Source: JAHZFN01 sp965149945
GTDB lineage: Bacteria; Bacillota; Dehalobacteriia; UBA4068; UBA4997
NCBI GenBank assembly: GCA_965149945.1
Contig: CBCTTQ010000001.1
Location: 124,001-188,000, forward strand
DNA length: 64,000 bases
Reading direction: 5' to 3'
Below the pieces are notes generated by a model. The model did not search any database. It had not been told where the DNA came from and saw only the letters and a program-made list of their open reading frames with translations. Below, piece after piece: positions 59,844 to 64,000 of the stretch (position 1 is its first letter; every line of letters begins with the position of its first letter). Position numbers and translations under genes: made by a program.

Positions 59844-61580
59844 ATGAGCAAAGTGATTGGGATTGACCTGGGTACCAAAAATTCCTGTGTATCGGTGATG
59901 GAGGGGGGATCTCCTGTCATTATTCCTTCCGAAACAGGCAGCCGTACCACGCCTTCTGTGGTGGCCTTTACGACGACGGGAGAACGCCTGGTCGGAGAAG
60001 CCGCCAAACGGCAGGCGGTAACCAACGCCGACCGCACCATTTCTTCTATCAAAAGGGAAATGGGCAGTGATTATCGGGTGCGGATTGACGGACACGCTTA
60101 CTCGCCCCAGGAAATCTCAGCCATGATTTTGCAAAAGGTGAAAAAAGACGCCGAAGAATACCTGGGCGAAACGGTGACTGACGCGGTGATTACGGTGCCG
60201 GCATATTTCACGGACGCCCAGCGCCAAGCCACCAAAGACGCCGGCAAGATTGCCGGTTTGAATGTACAGCGCATTATCAACGAGCCGACGGCGGCGGCGC
60301 TGGCCTACGGCGTGGACAAAGAAGATTCCCAAAAAGTGATGGTCTATGACTTAGGCGGCGGTACCTTTGATGTGTCTATTTTGGATATCAACAGCGGTAT
60401 TATCGAGGTGATGGCTACTGCCGGCAATAATCGCTTAGGAGGCGATGATTTTGACCAGGTGGTGATGGATTATTTGATCGCGGAATTTAAAAAGACCAAT
60501 CATTGCGACATTACCAAAGATCTGACTGCTCTCTCTCGCCTGCGGGAAGCAGTGGAAAAAGCCAAAATCGAACTGTCCGGTATTAATGAAACCCACATCA
60601 GCCTGCCCTTTTTGATGCAGCATAAAGGAGCGCCGGTGCATATGGATATTGCTCTTACCAGGGCTAAATTTGACGCTTTGACCGCCCATTTGGTGGATGC
60701 CACCATGGGACCGGTGCGGCAAGCTATTACGGATGCGGGTATCGCGGTGAGTGATATTGCTAAGGTGCTGCTGGTGGGCGGGTCTACGCGGATTCCCGCC
60801 GTGCAGCAGGCAGTGCGGAAATTTGTGGGCAAAGAGCCTTTTAAAGGAATCAATCCCGATGAATGCGTGGCTATGGGCGCGGCGCTGCAGGCGGGCGTTT
60901 TGCTGGGCGAAGTGAAGGGACTGGTATTGTTGGATGTGACGCCTCTTTCTTTGGGTATTGAGACCATGGGCGGGGTGTTTTCCAAAATCATTGACCGTAA
61001 CTCCACCATTCCCATCAAAAAGAGCCAGATTTATACTACGGCCGCCAGTTTCCAGACGGCGGTGGAAGTCCATGTGTTGCAGGGCGAACGGGAAATGGCA
61101 AAATACAATAAATCTTTGGGGCGTTTTCGTCTCAAAGGCATTCGCCGCGCCATGCGGGGAGTGCCGCAGATTGAGGTAACTTTTGAGATCGACGCCAACG
61201 GCATTGTCCATGTGACCGCCAAAGATTTGGGTACCGGCAAACAGCAGGATATCACCATTACCGCTTCTTCCAATCTTTCTCAGTGGGAGATTGACGACGC
61301 CATCAAATACGCGCAGATGTACGAGCAGGAAGACCGCAAAAAGAAAGAAGAGGCTACTGCCAAAAATGACGCTGAAGTGCAGGTTTATCGGGCGGCTTCT
61401 TTGAGTAAAAAATTGGAAAAAGGGGATAAAACGCTGGTAGCGGACGCTGTCAAACGAGTAAAAAAGAATATGCGCAATAAAGACAAAAGTCAATTGGTCA
61501 GCGCCACGCGCGATTTGAAAAATTTGCTGGACAGCTTGGAAGGTCGCTATGGTTTTGCCGATTCTCAAAACGAAAAATAG
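59844..61580 (+). CDS. Hsp70/DnaK-family chaperone paralogue
   Basis: 578 residues. IGIDLGTKNSCVSVMEGG, VITVPAYFTDAQRQATKDAG, VYDLGGGTFDVSILD and LVGGSTRIPAVQ are the ATPase signatures; LDVTPLSLGIETMGG starts the substrate-binding domain. The lid is short and the usual Gly/acidic tail is absent. It is not in a grpE-dnaK-dnaJ operon and lacks a CIRCE element, so it is likely a second, specialised Hsp70. A J-domain gene lies two genes downstream, suggesting a dedicated pair. Confidence 0.93.
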   Translation: MSKVIGIDLGTKNSCVSVMEGGSPVIIPSETGSRTTPSVVAFTTTGERLVGEAAKRQAVTNADRTISSIKREMGSDYRVRIDGHAYSPQEISAMILQKVKKDAEEYLGETVTDAVITVPAYFTDAQRQATKDAGKIAGLNVQRIINEPTAAALAYGVDKEDSQKVMVYDLGGGTFDVSILDINSGIIEVMATAGNNRLGGDDFDQVVMDYLIAEFKKTNHCDITKDLTALSRLREAVEKAKIELSGINETHISLPFLMQHKGAPVHMDIALTRAKFDALTAHLVDATMGPVRQAITDAGIAVSDIAKVLLVGGSTRIPAVQQAVRKFVGKEPFKGINPDECVAMGAALQAGVLLGEVKGLVLLDVTPLSLGIETMGGVFSKIIDRNSTIPIKKSQIYTTAASFQTAVEVHVLQGEREMAKYNKSLGRFRLKGIRRAMRGVPQIEVTFEIDANGIVHVTAKDLGTGKQQDITITASSNLSQWEIDDAIKYAQMYEQEDRKKKEEATAKNDAEVQVYRAASLSKKLEKGDKTLVADAVKRVKKNMRNKDKSQLVSATRDLKNLLDSLEGRYGFADSQNEK

Positions 61581-61710
61581 AAAAACAGAGTGGGAGCAAA
61601 GGAGAAAATCAAAAAAAACGCAGTTCGGAACAGGGAAAACTCTTGTGTTCGGAGCGGCTTTCTGATACAATAAAAGGCGCGGTTCATCGGTGGCGAAAGG
61701 GGATAGGCGG

Positions 61711-62622
61711 ATGTTTGGTTATGTAATGGCGAACCAGAGCAGTTTGTCGGAAGAAGCCAAAGAGCGTTATCGTGCCGCCTATTGCGGACTTTGCCACACT
61801 TTGGGCAGAACGCACGGCTCCTTAAGCCGTCTGACTTTGAATTATGATTTGACTTTTTTGGCAATTTTTTTGGCGGCATTGGATGAAGAAGACGTTCGCT
61901 CTTTTTGGGGGAGGTGCGGTCTGCACCCGCTGAAAAAACGAAAATATCTCTCTTGTCCGGCGCTGGATTACGCGGCGGATATGAACATCGCTCTTTCGTA
62001 TTATAATTTACTGGATAATTGGCGGGATGACCACAGTTATGTTTCCCGGGCGGAAGCCGCCCTTTTGCGGCGGGAATGTCGTCGGGTGGAAGAGGCTTAT
62101 CCCCGCCAGTGCGGCGCCATTCAAGAGTCTTTGCGGCGATTAGCGGAAATGGAAAAAAACAATGAGCTGAATCCCGATTTGCCGGCGTCTTGTTTCGGTC
62201 GTTTGATGGCGGAAATTTTTGTACGGCAAGAAGACGAACGGGCGCAGACGCTGCGGCGGTTCGGCTTTTTCCTCGGCAAATATATCTATCTGTTGGACGC
62301 GGTATTGGATTTAAAAAAAGACATTAAGCAGGAAAAATACAATCCGCTGATTGCGTATCCTTCCGACGGGTTTCGAGACAGTCTTTGCTTGTTGATGAAT
62401 GATTGTACCTTGGCTTTTCAGGAGTTTCCCCATTTGCGGCAGGATGAACTGCTGCGCAATATTTTGTATTCCGGGGTGTGGCTGCGTTTTGATTTACGTC
62501 AGGCACAGGAAGAACAAAAACAGCGGAAACGACAGGAAAAAGCCGAAAAGAAAACCGCGCGCCATCCAAAGACGCCGCGGAATACCAAGAACGAAAAGGA
62601 AAAAAGGGAAACGATTGAATGA
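61711..62622 (+). CDS. DUF5685-like protein
   Basis: 303 residues from ATG 61711 (GGGGATAGGCGG upstream). MFGYVMANQSSLS and AAYCGLCHTLG near the N-terminus, LTLNYDLTFLAIFL, CPALDYAADMNIALSYYNLLD and ASCFGRLMAEIF are shared with this uncharacterised helical family. Spaced cysteines (YCGLC, later C-x-x-x-L) suggest metal binding. The C-terminus is highly basic. Its stop overlaps the start of the J-domain gene, so the two are coupled. Confidence 0.78.
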   Translation: MFGYVMANQSSLSEEAKERYRAAYCGLCHTLGRTHGSLSRLTLNYDLTFLAIFLAALDEEDVRSFWGRCGLHPLKKRKYLSCPALDYAADMNIALSYYNLLDNWRDDHSYVSRAEAALLRRECRRVEEAYPRQCGAIQESLRRLAEMEKNNELNPDLPASCFGRLMAEIFVRQEDERAQTLRRFGFFLGKYIYLLDAVLDLKKDIKQEKYNPLIAYPSDGFRDSLCLLMNDCTLAFQEFPHLRQDELLRNILYSGVWLRFDLRQAQEEQKQRKRQEKAEKKTARHPKTPRNTKNEKEKRETIE

Positions 62623-63338
62623 TGCAGGATCCATATAAGGTTCTGGGGGTCTCCCCGGATGCCACAGATGAGGAAATCACCAAGGCCTACCGCAAGTTAG
62701 TCAAAAAGTATCACCCGGACTTGAATCCGGATGACCCGGAAGGCGCCAATAAGAAGATGAGTGAAATCAATGTGGCTTATGAAGAAATCAAAAATATCAA
62801 AGCCGGAAAAAGCTCCTACGGTCAAACGGGACCCGGCGCCGGCGGCGCCTACAGCGGCAACCCTTACAGCGGAAATCCCTATGACAATCCCTTTGGCGGC
62901 TTCGGCGGCTTCGGCGGTTACGGTAGTTCCGCGGGCGGATCGTCCGGCGGTTACAGCAGTTCTTACGGCGGCAGTCGTGACAGCCGCTTTGATTCTGTGC
63001 GCACGTATATTTCCGCGGGGCTCTACCAGGAAGCTTGGAATGTGCTGAACAGCATGACAGAGCACAATGCGGAGTGGTATTATTACAGCGCCTATGTTAA
63101 TTATAATCTGGGCAATAAGGTCTCCGCTCTGAATCAGGCTCGGGTGGCAGTGCAAATGGAACCCAACAATTTTGAATATCGCCGTCTGCTGATGCAGATT
63201 CAAAATGAAGGAAACGGCTATCAAGCGCAGCAGGGCGCTGTCTGCATTCCCTGCGGCGGTAATTTGTGCTGGGGTTATCTTTTTGCGATGATGCTTTGCT
63301 CTTGCTGCTGTCCCGGCGGTTATGGCTTCTATCATTAA
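62619..63338 (+). CDS. J-domain protein with Gly-rich linker and TPR-like, Cys-rich C-terminus
   Basis: 239 residues. The J-domain (about 2-60) has DPYKVLGVSPDATDEEI, the essential HPD in KKYHPDLNP and YEEIKNIK. A Gly/Ser/Tyr-rich linker (about 68-120) follows, then a TPR-like helical part (about 128-190) and a hydrophobic tail with LCSCCCPGGYG. The zinc-finger and client-binding domains of DnaJ are absent. It should stimulate the Hsp70 upstream. ATG 62619 or 62622 overlaps the previous stop. Confidence 0.85.
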   Translation: MMQDPYKVLGVSPDATDEEITKAYRKLVKKYHPDLNPDDPEGANKKMSEINVAYEEIKNIKAGKSSYGQTGPGAGGAYSGNPYSGNPYDNPFGGFGGFGGYGSSAGGSSGGYSSSYGGSRDSRFDSVRTYISAGLYQEAWNVLNSMTEHNAEWYYYSAYVNYNLGNKVSALNQARVAVQMEPNNFEYRRLLMQIQNEGNGYQAQQGAVCIPCGGNLCWGYLFAMMLCSCCCPGGYGFYH

Positions 63339-63397
63339 CAAAAGAAACACCGAGCAAAACTCGGATAAATAAACATCGCGGAAAGGGGTGTAGATCC

Positions 63398-63805
63398 ATG
63401 TATCGGCTGCGGGAAATGATGGTTCGCTTTATGGCGGGCAGGTACGGTACAGATAATCTGAACTGGCTGATTTTCTGGCTGTATCTGATCTTGTTTATCG
63501 TTTATCTGATTACACGGATGAGTATTTTCTATTACATTGGGTTTGTGATGGTGATTCTCTATTTTTTCCGCACCTTTTCCCGAAATATTTATCGCCGACA
63601 GTTGGAAAACCAGCGCTATCTGGACGCGACGAAAGGGATTCGGGTCTTTTGCCGCCGTCAGAAAAATCGCTGGCGGGATCGGCATACCCATGTGTATAAA
63701 CGCTGTCCCGGTTGCAAAACTTTTTTGCGGTTGCCTAAACAAAAGGGCGCTCATATCGCTGTTTGTCCTAAATGCCATCGGGAATTTGAAGTGAAAATCC
63801 ACTGA
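63398..63805 (+). CDS. Small membrane protein with C-terminal zinc ribbon
   Basis: 135 residues from ATG 63398 (GAAAGGGGTG upstream). Two adjacent hydrophobic helices (about 22-60; LIFWLYLILFIVYLI, IGFVMVILYFF) are followed by a basic segment and a zinc ribbon: KRCPGCKTFLRLPKQKGAHIAVC ends with CPKCHREFEV, giving two CxxC knuckles (quoted in part: RCPGCK, VCPKCH). Such proteins often follow J-domain genes in Clostridia. The function is unknown. Confidence 0.75.
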   Translation: MYRLREMMVRFMAGRYGTDNLNWLIFWLYLILFIVYLITRMSIFYYIGFVMVILYFFRTFSRNIYRRQLENQRYLDATKGIRVFCRRQKNRWRDRHTHVYKRCPGCKTFLRLPKQKGAHIAVCPKCHREFEVKIH

Positions 63806-63929
63806 GTACGCGTTGTCAGGCCCTCTGTTTACGAGCCTGACGGAAGGCGGAACAACCATTTTTCCTGTCGGAAACGATTACAGGAATTCCTTCAATGTCG
63901 CCGCTCATGGTCTCGCGGTATGAATTTTT

Positions 63930-63963
63930 TCGCGCTCGTTGAATCCGAGCGCGATTTTTTTTT
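63930..63963 (+). terminator. Terminator of the Hsp70/J-domain cluster
   Basis: A 9-bp stem TCGCGCTCG/CGAGCGCGA, 7-base loop, long T tract. An upstream GTCAGGC/GCCTGAC hairpin lies near 63815-63842. Confidence 0.85.
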
Positions 63964-64000
63964 GCGGAAAAGAAAAAACAACAAAAGTTTAAAGAGAGTT

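Noticed and set aside
60435..61670. 411-codon frame on the minus strand
   Set aside because: Antisense shadow of the Hsp70 gene.

Overview
The window looks like a chromosomal segment of a spore-forming member of the Firmicutes (Bacillota), most likely a Clostridia-type anaerobe of moderate GC content. The evidence is the rapZ-yvcK-whiA order, the rpmE/DUF1385/prfA/prmC/tsaC block, spoIIR and a ylmC/ymxH-type sporulation gene, nrdR, the ylmE-sepF-yggT division block before a T-box-controlled ileS, many AGGAGG-type ribosome binding sites, TTG/GTG starts, and intrinsic terminators with U tracts. I cannot name a species. I see no tRNA, rRNA, CRISPR array, IS element or prophage.

Layout. 1-4410 (minus): SIS-domain sugar isomerase, rapZ, yvcK, a GNAT gene and the start of whiA. 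4870-7522 (plus): proC, a cysteine-desulfurase-family enzyme and a HAD phosphatase. 8054-11531: a MerR-type regulator carrying a methyltransferase-like domain, divergent from an amidohydrolase whose promoter has a 19-bp dyad spacer. 11987-15579: a truncated MATE pump with an attenuator-like leader, azlCD, and aspA (minus). 16242-19777: a degenerate HD-GYP protein and the nifS-thiI pair. 20328-23194: an orphan small protein, and a second MerR gene followed by a diaminopentanoate-dehydrogenase-like gene.

23851-25022 is the most unusual part: about 1.17 kb of A-rich DNA with a near-consensus promoter, a strong terminator, an 11-bp helix joining the two ends and many short hairpins. It reads as a large structured noncoding RNA rather than a protein gene.

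25427-27307: two methyltransferases. 27708-31430 (minus): an nfeD-floA membrane operon with two extra small membrane proteins. 31540-38124: an orphan response regulator, an M23 peptidase, a Mef-like MFS pump behind a five-codon leader peptide and attenuator, a methyltransferase/CCG-protein pair and a radical SAM protein. 38328-51484: translation, division and sporulation housekeeping genes, ending with the T-box and ileS. 51626-63805: a TrmO-like protein with an FmdE-like C-terminus, a large S-layer-anchored protein, an SDR, lgt, a DUF2156 protein, and an Hsp70/DUF5685/J-domain/zinc-ribbon cluster.

Recurring themes are MerR-type promoters beside their regulators, leader-based attenuation of putative drug pumps, and small hairpin-rich leaders.
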